From the NCBI GenBank assembly GCA_029204225.1, contig CM055100.1, positions 60,590,560 through 60,654,559 of the forward strand: DNA of 64,000 nucleotides, read 5' to 3'. The translations under genes and the position numbers were made by a program. The stretch is from Diphasiastrum complanatum (taxonomy: Eukaryota > Streptophyta > Lycopodiopsida > Lycopodiales > Lycopodiaceae). The notes under the pieces were generated by a model, which worked only from the letters and a program-made list of their open reading frames with translations, had not been told where the DNA came from and searched no databases. Below are positions 9,043 through 20,254 of this stretch, one piece after another (positions within the stretch are counted from its first letter, which is position 1; every line of letters begins with the position of its first letter).

Positions 9043-10314
9043 GACCAACCACTTGCCTGATTAAGATAGCATTAACTTCATCCTCATCAACGTGACTTGA
9101 TATCTTAATATTTGGTTCCATCGGTATACAAACAAGCTTCAAACTTGAATTCCAGGAATTGGTTGTGCTTGACTTTGTCTAGCATCTTCTTACAACTTCG
9201 AGTGATTATCAAATCATTCACATTGATTATGAGCAAAGTAATGTGATCACCCTTATGTAATATATAGAGATTATAATCGCACTCACTTTAGATGAAGCTT
9301 TAATAAGAACAAAGTTCCCAACATGAGTATACCAAGCTCTAGGTGATTACTTCAAACCCTGAAAAACTTTTTTCAATCTACAAACAAAATGGGTTTTTTA
9401 CTAAAATAATGAAGCCTTGTGGTGTTGTGGAATGTAGACTTCTTCATCCAATATACCATCTAAAAAGACACTCTTCACATCCAATTCATGATATGCCTAG
9501 AAAAATATGAAGCGATTCCCAAAACACAACAAATAGTGTTCATCTTGGCTACAAGAGCAAAGGTTTCATGAAAATCAATGTCTTCTTTTTGAGCATATCC
9601 CTTTGCTACCAAGCGTGTGTTGTGCTTGTCCCATCAAACATGTACTTCATTTTGTAGATCCACTTGGTACCTGAAAACTTTCAATCCTTATATGGTGGCA
9701 CTAGATCCCCCAACTATTATATGTCAGATTTGTTCTAGGACTAAGCAACTTATACATATTTGATTTCACTTAATATCCACACATTTGATATATTTTGCAT
9801 CAAATATTCTACAGTTTTCATCAAGAATATGCATGTAGGCTATACAACCATAAACTTTTAAATGAGAAACACTACATCGTGGCTGCTCTACATTTTATTA
9901 GGAGTTAAATCTTTGATTGCCTTCATAGGACATTGATTCTGTAGGCCATAGTTTGACTTGCTTCTACCCAATAGTAAGAAGTAAGCCATCTAGCTTTCAT
10001 CGTACTTCTAAAACATTGCACAAGCGTATGATTTTTTTGTTATTAACATTTTGATTAGGCGTATATGATGCAGTAAGTTGTCTCTTTGTACCATGCCTAG
10101 TTCAAAAAGAATTGGATTTAGTTGAGTTGAGTTCACCGCCTTGATCAGTTCTTAGAACCTTAATTTTCTTTTCGATTTGTGTCTCAACTAAATTCTTAAC
10201 ATAAAATAAAACAATTATTTTTTTGAAACGAGTCAAAATCCTAAAAAAGAGTAACCATTTAGTAGTTTTGTAAATTTTGCCCAAAAGCATGTTTTTTTGC
10301 ATAAAAATTTCCAA
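9043..10314 (-). pseudogene. Copia element H: RT and integrase remnants
   Basis: Minus-strand reading gives broken Copia pol. Around 9150-9310 the RT active-site region appears as ITLLIINVNDLIITRS, where the usual YVDD reads NVND. Around 9400-9700 there are degraded RT N-terminal segments. Near 10130-10175 the integrase motif KVLRTDQGGELNS appears, with ENKNL-type sequence lost. Stops and frameshifts are frequent. The order runs continuously into the RNase H fragment at 3892-4245 once element J is removed. No gag or LTR for H was found beyond 10314. Confidence 0.72.
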
Positions 10315-10315
10315 A

Positions 10316-10640
10316 TTTCAAAAAAAAATCTAGTATAAAAACATGTATATTGACTCAAAAAATAGTAACTTGCCATGTCCAAAAATAAATATAAACTTTT
10401 TTATAAAAAGCACAAAATCAGAATTTTTTTATCATGTAAACAAAATACATGAATATTTTGCCTTTCTAATAGTCTATATTAATTTTTTACAAATAACTCA
10501 TAGAATAGGTTTAAAGCATTACATTAAAAATTCACAAAATCTTAGAAACTTCAAAAATATTTTTGATATTATATTTTTACAATTCAAATTCCATGGAGTT
10601 TTCACTAACTCCTTTCAACTCAGTGCTTGATATATTGTTG
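10316..10640. other. Very AT-rich spacer, no gene
   Basis: Mostly A/T runs with no domain. It separates Copia H from the DUF7869-like pseudogene; the broken 5' end of H may lie here. Confidence 0.5.
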
Positions 10641-13440
10641 ACACTTTTCTTTTCAACAGATGAAGTTGATGACTCATCTATCTCGTCAGAATTCACAAGT
10701 AGATTCTCATCTAAGTCGCCTTCCATTGCTAACAAAAAAATCTGCATTGTGACTTTGCTTCGTTGTTGCCGAGTTGAAGATGATGAATGTGCTGTTAACC
10801 CAAGACACTCTTATAAAATTGATATTGTTGACTTTTACAGATGATTCATCATTGTCAACTCGAAATCAAAAGCAAGCACATCCACATCTTCAAGATTGAT
10901 ATAATCAACTCATGGCCGAAAAGGGCAATGGGACTCCCTACATTGATTTTACCGAGATTAACAGACCACTTAGCTTTATTGGCTTTCACAATCTAAAGAT
11001 TTTTTCTGAAACCCACATAAATTTCATGTTCTTTATTTTCCACAAGAGATAAAATTCCAGTTTGTTGTGGAATAGATGAGAATTCAACTATGGTCATTGG
11101 AATTGTTGATCTTAACATCCAGCGAAATTCTTCAAATGAGTTTGTATCCCTAACTAAGTTTTTGTTTCTCAAAAAAATCCATGCACCAAGGTTTGTCAAA
11201 CTCATCAAAAAATTGGTACCTTGCTTGAATGGTCGATTCTAAAAAAATTCAATGTTGCAAATGGATCAACTGAAGGTTGTTCTATTTGAGCTTTCTGCTC
11301 TTCCAAAGTGGATGTTAGTTGATATGAAGGCGCAAAGTAACCTGAGCAGAAGGCACATTACATAAAAAGCAAACCCCTTCAAAAAGTAACCATGCAATCA
11401 AATTCGAAAACTGCTTTCCCCACAACAAGGTGATGCCTCATCATTGTTTTCAATTTTGAATTGATGCTGGAAACTGATATCATTGATTGGTTTTATGCAG
11501 GGTTGTTTGACATTTTGATGTACTCCCTAAAATCAAATGTGCATCGTAATAATAACACATTTGGTTCAGGCGTGTAAGACTCCTCAATACTAGCAAAGAA
11601 AAGGCCTTTTTGCGTCTTAGCTTTTTAGAGAAGTAGCTAAACATTAAATTGGTCAATCTGATCATGGTGTGACCCACCAATAAGAATCTTATTTTGACCT
11701 TAAAAATCTTCAAAGCAACCAACATCGACAAATATGCTAACACCGTTTGATTTTTGTTTTCACGAGTGGTATTGTCAAGCTTTAAGTATAAAATCTTGGG
11801 AAGACTATCACCAAATTCAACTGTTATTTTATGAATTATGGTTATTGTCAAGTTTGGATCATTTTGAATGTTGGGATAATTGAAATACACTTTAGACTGC
11901 AAGGTGTCATTGAATATAAGAGCTCCAACCAAATGAAATGTGCTTCATTTAAATACTTTGGCACCCTCACAAAATGTGACAAAAGTGTATTTTTCTAATC
12001 CATTCCATCGATGACAAGACCCAAATATTTTGGAGGAGATTGCAAACATTTCTTTGTGTGTTGTGCAAGCTTTTGTCTTTCCATTGTTTGTTGTTCACGG
12101 TGTAGTTGGAGTGGCTTTGTAATCTCCACTAAAAAATACAAAAAAAAAAATTGATTTAATCAATCACTTGAAAATGTAAATGAAATCCAACAAATTTAAG
12201 GTAAGAGTAAGGTCATTATTAAGAATAATAAAATACATAGTCAAATACCTTTTTCTTGCGGAGTTTTAGCTTGCTCTTTGAGCACCTTCAATTGCTCGCA
12301 AGTTGAACAAATAGACATTCTAGACGTTTTAAGAATTTTTACAAAACCAAAGTCCCTTTTCCAAGCTTTCACAAAATATGAATAGCTCAAATGCAGAACA
12401 TTCTTGGACAAGGCAAAGCTCTTGTACATCAAAAATATTTCTAATTTTGTAAAATTGTCTAGAAGGTAAAAATTAAAGAACTTCATAGCTTTTCAGCATG
12501 CACATCAATGAAATGTGTTTACCATGCTTTTGCAATTAAGGCATCTGGAGAACTTGCAAACTTGGATCTTTTTATAATCTTGTGTGGATTCGAGCAAGTC
12601 TGAAATTTACAATTGCACGAACTCCTTTGAAAGCGTTGTGACATACATCAATTGTTTTTAGAAAATAAGAATAACCTTTTAAATCAGGTCTTATAGTTGA
12701 ACACAATTAGTAATTCTGATCATCCTTTGTCCATGAAAAAAAATTTGTTTAATAAACGTCTGATTTCAACATTGCTCAACTTTTGTGAACAACTGGAAAC
12801 ACATCAAACTGCATTTCGGACCTTGCAAATTTCATTGGGTACAAGAAGTAGTTTTTGACGTTCTGTCATTGTGACTTGCCTATAGATTTCACCTAAATTT
12901 TTCATTCCTCTTGGATTCTGCTTTGTAAGAAGAACTTCTACATGTTGCACCAGCAGTCGGTACAGAACTTGTACCATCAACTTGTTCGTTTTGCAAATCT
13001 TCTCTCTAGTCTTCTTGAATCTCATGAGAAGGTTCTAAAATCTCTTCCATGTTTGAAAATAGGGATTTTTTTATTTTGTAGGTGAATGTCTACTAGACCT
13101 TATCGCACATCTTAAAGGATTCGAAGAAACGTTCACTTGACGTGGAACCGTAGATTGTCTAGAATTTGTAACTGAGTGCCTGCTTGATTATAAATCACTA
13201 CAAACTTCAACAGAAGGAGAATAGTACCTTACTCAAGGTGGTCCAAGACTCAAGGATGATGATGATGATGTAAATCGTTCACCAAATTGTTGAGAACTTG
13301 GAATGATTTCATGACATACAGTACAAACCTTGATTTCCGGAAAAAACCTAGTTTCAATTCCGTCGTAGTAAGTTGGAGCGAGAGGAACCAAGGACAAAGA
13401 GCTCTCCATATTTGAAAAAATCCTAAATGTCGAGCCAACA
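10641..13440 (-). pseudogene. Decayed gene with a DUF7869-like domain
   Basis: On the minus strand, fragments follow one another in the order of a family I recognise from uncharacterised eukaryotic proteins with a DUF7869 domain. At 12241-12486 there is WKRDFGFVKILKTSRMSICS followed by TCEQLKVLKEQ, a Cys-containing segment. At 11940-12130 come HREQQTMERQKLAQHTKK and LGLVIDGMD followed by a TAG stop. At 11480-11932 come NDPNLTITIIHK, LYLKLDNTTRENKNQTVL, KIRFLLVGHTM and the beginning of MFSYFSKKLRRK. At 10993-11208 there is a probable C-terminal part with TNLGAWIFL. An in-frame stop and at least one frameshift (near 11935) break it. N-terminal limits beyond about 13030 are uncertain. The biochemical role of the family is unknown to me. 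Confidence 0.65.
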
Positions 13441-13722
13441 CCTAATGCCTTGTAATACTACATATTTATAGGAAAAAATTAAATATGCACTCAAAAGTCT
13501 AAGTTAGTCAAGAAGGATATGTTGTTCATGTAGAATTATGTTGGTTAGGGAACGCGATGTGTAGCTTAGCTTCTATGTTGGGCATGGAAGGCTTAGTGTA
13601 CATGTTTTAAACACATGCTGAAAATCATAGAGCCGAGTGCACTTAATCACATGAGAGCAAGCGAGCACAAACACACTAAAAAGAGAGCACTGCACTGAAA
13701 ATGTAGTTTTCCGTGCCTTAAA

Positions 13723-13806
13723 CATGCCACGTCGCGTGATCGGCATGGGCACAGATGCACGTTGCGGCACAACATGGTCCTTCACACCGCGTCGCGGCGT
13801 GGCATG
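13723..13806. repeat. Foldback repeat, GC-rich arms
   Basis: Arms CATGCCACGTCGCG (13723-13736) and CGCGGCGTGGCATG (13793-13806) are reverse complements with one mismatch around a 56-base loop. The composition differs sharply from the AT-rich surroundings. Confidence 0.7.
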
Positions 13807-13957
13807 GCCCTTTGTTTACATTCTCGGTTTCCTACGCCTATGGCCAAGATGTCGCCAACATGGTTACATTGGCCTAAGGCCCCCGCCGACCTAATTACAT
13901 TGGCATTCTTGGTTTTTTGGGACACGGTCAGCCAAGTTATGCCTGATATAGCTTCAT

Positions 13958-14013
13958 ACGAAGGCTATGCTTGGCATGGCTCTCGAGTGAGCTATGTCGA
14001 GCATAGCCTTCGT
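13958..14013. repeat. 56-base near-palindrome with perfect 14-base ends
   Basis: ACGAAGGCTATGCT (13958-13971) and its exact reverse complement AGCATAGCCTTCGT (14000-14013) flank an interior that also mostly self-pairs around a central CTCGAG. Related AGCATGGC/AGCATAG motifs recur three times in the next 450 bases. Confidence 0.8.
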
Positions 14014-14279
14014 CCAAAGCTATTCTAGGAGATTTTAATGTTTCTTTCTTATGTCTCTTTTAAGTAAACATTTTCTAACATCATTGTTAAATCTTTAGGC
14101 ACAAACGTTTTATGAAAGTTCAAGAAGCTATGATGAAGGGCCTCAATTGCCAAAATTGGGTTGAGTATCTCTTTATCCAAACAGTACTAGGGGATGAGGA
14201 AGTTCAAAGATTTTTTATTTTATTCAGAGACATGGTGAGTTTAACTCTATTTTGTTTTGTACTTTTATACTTTTCTCTT

Positions 14280-14460
14280 GTTATAGTCCATGCTGAGCAT
14301 AGATTTTTTTGGACAATGAAATGTTTTGTTTCAAAACTTAAATTTCATTCTTGTAACGAGTTGTAGTTGTTTTGTTTTGTCCATGTTGAGCATGGCTTTA
14401 AAATTTTTTAAACATTGTTTTTCTTTTTGGGTAATAATCTATGTTGAGCATGGCTCTTAT
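14280..14460 (+). repeat. Recurrent TCCATGYTGAGCATRG motif in the first pseudogene intron
   Basis: Three close versions occur: CCATGCTGAGCATAG (about 14290), CCATGTTGAGCATGGC (about 14381) and TATGTTGAGCATGGC (about 14440), each embedded in T-rich sequence. A relative, TATGTCGAGCATAGC, lies in the palindrome near 13993. Confidence 0.6.
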
Positions 14461-15304
14461 CTCAATAATTGCAGACTTTCGAGAATAGAAAAAGTGGCCA
14501 GCTTCTTGAACAATTCAAGACACATTTGCAAAAGGCTAAGGCAGAAAAGAGGTAGAGGGAGCTTCAACGTACTGGGGAGGTTGTTGCTGAAGATGATTCG
14601 AAAGAGACCTACATTCCCAAATCTGTTGATGATCAATCCTATCAATTCAACAGGGTGATGCAAAGTTGATTTCAAAGTTCATCAAGAGAAGACCTTACAC
14701 ACTTTGAATCGTTGACATTCCCTATGGTTTCAAGTTGAAAGGGTCTCTCAATGACGAGACGCCTTTTAAATACACGAAGGTGAAGGAAGTAGTTGCTGGA
14801 TTCCTGGAGGTCAATACTGCTCCACTTTGGAGAATAATAATATTTAATTCTAGTTGGAAATGATTTGGGGTTCACAAAGCCTTGCTGGAGGTCTGCAACA
14901 TAGACATTGACAATGCCATTTGGTAAGTAAAAACTCTGATTATTGTGGTTTTGCAGTCTTTAATTTTTAATTACAATTTTTTATTTTTATTATTTTTATT
15001 TTTAAATATTTGCAGACTTAAACCAAATGTGAGGAACTCTGGTGGTGCTCGTCTCTGCAACATAGTTGAGTACATTAGCATTGGCTATTTTTTAACTGAT
15101 GGGAAGAGATCGATGTTCCATTACAATATTGTCGACTGCACGGATTTTTCCAACCATTTCCACTATCCGATAGTGACCAAAAAAATGATAAAATCCAATG
15201 ATTGGCTTTGTGGCTTGCCCATATCAAATGCCACAACAGCTTATAATAGATTAATTGACATGTTTTCACACCCAACAGACTGGGTTTTGGACTTATTTAG
15301 TGAT

Positions 15305-15309
15305 AGTGG
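15305..15309. repeat. Target-site duplication of element I, left copy (AGTGG)
   Basis: AGTGG lies directly before the TGAAGCG end of the left LTR and recurs directly after the right LTR at 20041-20045. Confidence 0.9.
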
Positions 15310-15997
15310 TGAAGCGAACTACTCGATCCTGCCTCAACTGCAGCTAACAAATTTAAGGATGCAGAAGCATGCATTATTCTGCAATTGTCGCATTTTTCAG
15401 AAGGCGAAAAAATGCGAAATATGCAAAACTACGTGAATCTCACGCACTTAAGCACATTTTAGTTCTAAAAAAATGCGAAAATCCCGAAGAGAGAGAATGC
15501 GAAAAATGCAAAAAGTGTGAAAACGCCAGTTAGTTTCTGATACTTCGTCTTTAGATTTTGCAACCCCATAGCTATCTACTGATTGAGAAGACAATATGAT
15601 TCATTCATCAGAGTAACAATGTTCACATAAATAATACTTGTATTCATGCATACACAGCGCAAAACTGATAGAAAAATGATCTATTGCTTTATGAAAATTT
15701 CTTAAAGGAGAGTTTAAAGTCTGCCGCATATCTAACTGCAAAAACTGTTCTATTCTATTCTGTGCTATCAATTTTTCCTATCATTCTACTTATGTCTATA
15801 AGCAAAGAAAATATATATCCTTTCATACATTTTCTTTTAAGTTGGTCTTGTAACAAATGGCTGCGCTTAAGCACTGATTAGTTGTGGTTGTCTGCTTCCA
15901 TTTGAGCAGACTGTACTTGCGGCCGCCTTTGCGAGATTTGATTCATCCCGCGTGGAAGTATACAAGGATGAAGGAAAGTGAAGTTCATTTTCCAACA
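15310..15997 (-). repeat. 3' LTR of element I
   Basis: On the plus strand it runs TGAAGCGAACT to TTTTCCAACA; on the minus strand TGTTGGAAAATG to CGCTTCA. It contains repeated ATGCGAAAA-type motifs near 15385-15530 that can fold on themselves. Confidence 0.9.
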
Positions 15998-18620
15998 CTC
16001 CCTCTTGAACTGAAGATTTCTTCAGCCGACTCCCATGTTTTTCTAGTGTCTTCCGAACAATTGTTTTGTAAGGGGCTTGGTCAGAAGGTCCGTTGTCATT
16101 TCTGCGGTCTTCACATACTTAATCTGAATTTCTAGTTTCTGCACAAGATCTCTGATATGATGGTACTTGAGTTGAATATGCTTTGTCTTGGAATGGAAGA
16201 CATGATCTTGAGTCATGGAGATTGCACTGGTATTACCCATATACATGACAGTAGGTTCTGCTTGTTGCTCTCCTAGCTCATTCACTAGTTGTCTCAGCCA
16301 CACGATCTCATTTGCATTCTTTGAAGCAGCTACATATTCAACTTCGCATGAGGATTATGCGACAAGAGTTTGCTTTTTGCAAACCTAGCTTACTGGTCCT
16401 CCACATATCATGAAACATCCACCAGTGACAGATTTGTTGTCATCCCTCGAACTTGCCCATAGTAATGCCAAAGTCTGTGGTGTGTTTGAGATATCATAAG
16501 ATTCTCTTTGCCAGCTTCCAATGGTGCCTTTCTAGATTGTTAGAAAATTGTGCTAAATCATAAACAGAAAATGCCAAGTCTGGCCGAGTACATACAGTTA
16601 GATACATTAGAGCTCCGATCAGATTTTGAAAGGGTGTATTACTCATTTTGAACTCTTCATGCTCAGTCTTTGGATAGTCTTCTTTTGATAGTTTTGCTCC
16701 TAATGCCTTAGGAGTTTTTTTCCCTTTGCATTCTAGCATTGCATAGTCTGCCAAAATTTTATAGGCATAACTTTGCTGAGAAAGTTTTATATTGCTAGTT
16801 ATTTTATTTCTAGCAATTTCTATTCCTAGAAATTTCTTAGCTTCTCCAAGGTTTGTAATTTCAAACTCTTGGCTTATCTGCTGTTTGGTTTCTTGTATCA
16901 TCTCTAAGTTATTACCAAACATTAGAGTGTCATCAACAAAAATAGCTAAGATCAGAGAGGTATTACCCTTTGTTTTAACAAAAAAATATGTGCCAAGCTC
17001 TTGCGGCTTGTTTTAACCCATAAATACACTTCTTTAGTTTACAGCATAGATCAGGGAATTCTGGATCGGGGAAGCCTTCTGGCTGTCTCATATAGATTTC
17101 TTCATCAAGAAAACCATGTAGGAATGCAGTCTTGATATCAACGTGATGGACTATTGAGGAATTCTTAATTGCTAAAGCAAATTGGAGATGGATAGTAGAC
17201 TGTTTTACCATAGAAAAAATCGTTTCTTGATAGTCTACTCCATATTTTTGAAAATACCCTTTGGCTACCAGTCTAGCCTTGTATCACTCAGCACTCCCAT
17301 CATGTTTCAACTTTAATTTGTAGACCCATTTGCAGTCCACAATTTTTCTTCCTTTTGGTGGTTGCTCCAGTGTCCATGTTTCATTCTTGTGCATTGAGTC
17401 GATTTCTACCTGCATTGCCTTCTTCCATTCTTCTGATTCCTGACTTGCAATAGCTTCTGAGTAAGTTCTGGGTTCTGTTGCCATTAGACATCAATTTTCA
17501 TCGTAGCTGTTTGTATTGGTTGTGGTGGGATCTGCAGCTCCTGTTGCTCAACTGCTTGTTGATCTTCTCGATCATCTGGCTTTATAGAAGTTTGATCTCC
17601 CTCTTCAACCCAGTCAAAGATGTAAAGAGTCATATCAAAGGATTGATAACCAGTCTAGTTTGCATCTTCCTAGAACGTTTGTTCATGAAATTTGACATCT
17701 CTGCTTACTTGCGCCTTATTGGTTTCATGATCATATAGTCTGTACCCAGGTGAATTGATTGCACATCCATGAATATCATGGGTCTTTATTTTAAGCTTGG
17801 ACCTCTTTTCTTGAGGCACGTGCATGTATGCCCTGCAACCAAACACTCTGACATGCGAGAGATTTTGTCCGGTCCATGCCTCATAAGGTGTGGCATTGCT
17901 TACAACAGTTGTCATGCTCCTATTCTGTAGATATACGGCTGTCAGTATAGCTTCTGCCCAAAATTCTTTCGATAAGTTTGCTTGCGCCATCATGCACCTT
18001 GCTGCCTCCATTAAGGTCTGGTTCTTTCTCTTTGCTACCCCGATGTGTTGTGGTGTTTAGGGCACAATATACTGTCTTTCAGTTCCTTCATGATGGTAGA
18101 AGTTCTTGAATTGTTTACTGGTGTATTCTCCACCATTATCAGATCTTAGAACTTTGATTTTTCTTCGTGTCTGTGTTTGAGCTAAACTCTTAAAATCTTT
18201 GAAAACTGTAAACACTTCAGACTTTTCTTCAAGAAATAGACAAAGGTTGATCATGATATAGACAGAACTTTCGTAGGTCCACAGAGATCGCTATGTATCA
18301 GCCCAAGAAACTCCTTTGCTCGTAATCCTTCGAATTTGAATGGTTCACAGTTTTAATCTTTCAGTTCACTTGCCTGTCAAACATGATTTGCATAAACTAA
18401 TCTTTCTGTTAGTCACATTCATGCCTTCTGCCAATTTGCTTCTTGACATTCTGTAGAGTGTTCTCATGTTGCAATGGCACATCATCTTATGCCATAGTTC
18501 GTTCTTGCTTTTTTCATCTGAGGCGACAAGAACTTGATCTATAGGATCTAGGATACTTGTTTGATACAAGTTTCTCTTTCTTTCAGCTGTCACTAGGATC
18601 TAGTTGGTTTCACAATCCTT
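15998..18620 (-). pseudogene. Element I pol: pre-integrase, integrase, RT and RNase H, frameshifted
   Basis: Minus-strand blocks from right to left: 18366-18593, pre-integrase ending ISLCKSCLTGK with LWHKMMCHCN; 18057-18254, integrase with KVLRSDNGGEYTSKQF; 17670-18011, integrase C-terminal part with TPYEAWTGQ and HVRVFGCRAYMHVP; 17284-17484, linker and RT start (ETWTLEQPPKGRKIVDCKW); 16975-17211, RT with DIKTAFLHGFLDEEIYM; 16494-16922, RT end with ITNLGEAKKFLGIEIARN; 16043-16303, RNase H with HSKTKHIQLKYHHIRD and a DLLTKPLT tail. The RT active-site block around 16930-16970 is damaged. Stops and frame changes separate every block. Confidence 0.85.
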
Positions 18621-18925
18621 TATGTGGCATTCATTACTATTGAAAGTAACGTTCAGCCCCATATCAGTGATCTTTGCTACTGATAGTAGATCACTCTTCA
18701 ATGTGGGAATGTGTAGAACTCCCTCTAAATCTTTGTAGCTAGATGCGGTCTTCATACATAGAATTCATGTCCCTTCGACATGGTGCTTGATGTTATCTCC
18801 AAGGATAACTTCTTTGTCCTCATTGGAGGTCTTGTAGTCCTTTAGAATTATCCTTTTGTGGCTCTTGAGTCTATGACGATCTTAAGATCTAAGTGTGCAT
18901 TTCGCACATCTCTTGCTATCATAGC

Positions 18926-19330
18926 CTACTCTGGTTCTTCCTCTCGATGGGAAGATTCTACAGTATGGGCCTTGTCTTTGTTCTTGTTTTTGGGATTGAA
19001 CCAACAATCAAATTCTGGGTGTCCCTTCTTCTTACAATGAATGAAGATGTTTTTGGGATTTTCCCAACAATCTTTCTCTAAGTGTTCTTTATTCTTACAG
19101 TAATTGCATATCACAGATGATCTTGATATGCGTTCATCTCTTGTTGAAGATGTGCTCTTCTTTTTCCATTCAGCCTGATTCTGTTGTGGTCCTACTTCAG
19201 TACCATCCACTATGCTCCATTGGCCTTCTCCTCTTAGTAGCATTTCATTTTTTGTTTCCAGACAGCATAGTTGCTGCCATCGAACACGCTTAAAACCTTC
19301 TATTGTAGGTTCGTTGCCATCTTGTCCTCA
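18926..19330 (-). pseudogene. Element I Gag remnant, capsid region deleted
   Basis: Near 19260-19322 the minus strand reads a Gag N-terminus (FDGSNYAVWKQKMK), but the frame reaches the nucleocapsid part within about 100 bases, so most of the capsid domain is missing. Two adjacent knuckles follow: CNYCKNKEHLEKDC is complete, and HCKKKGHPEFDC has lost its first Cys (reads IH). A lysine- and glutamate-rich tail ends ESSHREEEPE. Confidence 0.75.
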
Positions 19331-19345
19331 ATTCTAGTCTATAGT

Positions 19346-19357
19346 GCTCTGATACCA
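19346..19357 (-). promoter_or_regulatory. Primer binding site of element I
   Basis: GCTCTGATACCA on the plus strand is the reverse complement of TGGTATCAGAGC. It sits one base inside the 5' LTR end at 19359. Confidence 0.93.
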
Positions 19358-19358
19358 C

Positions 19359-20040
19359 TGAAGCGAACTACTCGTTCCTGCCTCAACTGCAGCTAACAAA
19401 TTTAAAGATAAGGAAGCATGCATTATTTTGCAATTGTCGCATTTTTCGGAAGGCGAAAAAATGCGAAATATGCAAAACTACGTGAATTCTACGCACTTAA
19501 GCACATTTTAGTTCTAAAAAAAATGCAAAAATCCCGAAGAGAGAGAATGCGAGAAATGCAAAAATGCCAGTTAGTATCTGATACTTTTGTCTTTAGATTT
19601 TGCAACCGTATAGCTATCTACTAATTGAGAAGACAATATGATTCATTCATCTGAGTAACAATGTTCACATAAATAATACTTGTATTCATGCATACACAAT
19701 GCAAAACTGATAGAAAAATGATCTATTGCTTTATGAAAACTTCTTAAAAGAGAGTTTACAGTCTGCCGCATATCTAATTGCAAAAACTGCCCTATTCTAT
19801 TTTGTGCGATCAGTTTTTCCTATCTCTCTACTTTTGTCCGTTGGCAGAGAAAATATATATTCTTTAATACATTTTCTTTTAAGTTGGTCTTGTAACAAAG
19901 GGGCTGCGCTTAAGCACTGATTAGTTGCAGTTGTCTGCTTCCATTTAAACAGACTGTAGTTGCGGCCGCCTTTGCGAGATCTGATTCATCCCGTGTGGAA
20001 GTATGCAGGGATTAAGAAAAGTGAAGTTCATTTTCTTACA
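19359..20040 (-). repeat. 5' LTR of element I
   Basis: On the plus strand it runs TGAAGCGAACTACTCG to TTTTCTTACA, matching the 15310-15997 copy with scattered substitutions and a shortened GCGAAAAATGC tract. It is followed by AGTGG and then the rest of the methyltransferase-like pseudogene. Confidence 0.9.
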
Positions 20041-20254
20041 AGTGGGACGACTAATGCATGTGTTATCCAAAAAGGCAGACATGTCAAGGCCGTAAAACTA
20101 GATTCTAGTTTAATAAGTTTTAAAAAAAATGAGATTGACAAGGATTTCAGTTCTGTCTAATGAATTTCATGAGGTGGGCAAAGTGGGGCTAGATGAAGAT
20201 GGTCTGGTCCCACTATGTAAGGAGCCTCAACCACCTTCTAAAAATTCTACATAA

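Larger units (their letters stand above)
13441..14098. other. Spacer with two strong inverted repeats, no gene
   Basis: No coding signal that I trust. The stretch is locally GC-rich and holds the hairpins listed at 13723-13806 and 13958-14013. It ends at a good splice acceptor (CTTTAG, 14093-14098) for the methyltransferase-like pseudogene. Confidence 0.5.
15310..20040 (-). mobile_element. Element I: Copia LTR retrotransposon, minus strand, decayed
   Basis: A complete insertion with TSD AGTGG, two LTRs (688 and 682 bases), a minus-strand primer binding site at 19346-19357 and a purine tract before the 3' LTR. Domains in minus-strand order are Gag zinc knuckles, GAG-pre-integrase, integrase, RT and RNase H. 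The LTRs carry noticeably more substitutions and indels than those of element J, so it is older. It interrupts the methyltransferase-like pseudogene. Confidence 0.92.
14099..20254 (+). pseudogene. DNA N4/N6-type methyltransferase-like gene, intron-containing, split by element I
   Basis: Exon-like blocks are 14099-14234, 14475-14922 and 15016-15309, with GT-AG borders and introns of 240 and 93 bases. Coding resumes after element I at 20046-20254. The second block has VDIPYGFKLKGSL, resembling catalytic motif IV (DPPY), then FLEVNTAPLWRI. The third has NVRNSGGARLC, VEYISIGYFL and DWVLDLFSDS. The fourth begins GTTNACVIQKGRHV, so the SAM-binding motif I (D-x-F-x-x-S-G-T-T) straddles the insertion. 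Motif IV before motif I is the circularly permuted order of beta-class amino-methyltransferases. Several stops, a TGA at the junction to the third block and a shift in an A run near 20120 show it is dead. It ends ...PQPPSKNST and TAA at 20252-20254. Host gene versus mobile-element gene is open. Confidence 0.72.

Noticed and set aside
13250-13441. Open frame ending in a His-rich run
   Set aside because: The His codons come from a GAT/ATG-type simple repeat (GATGATGATGATG) on the other strand; no domain.
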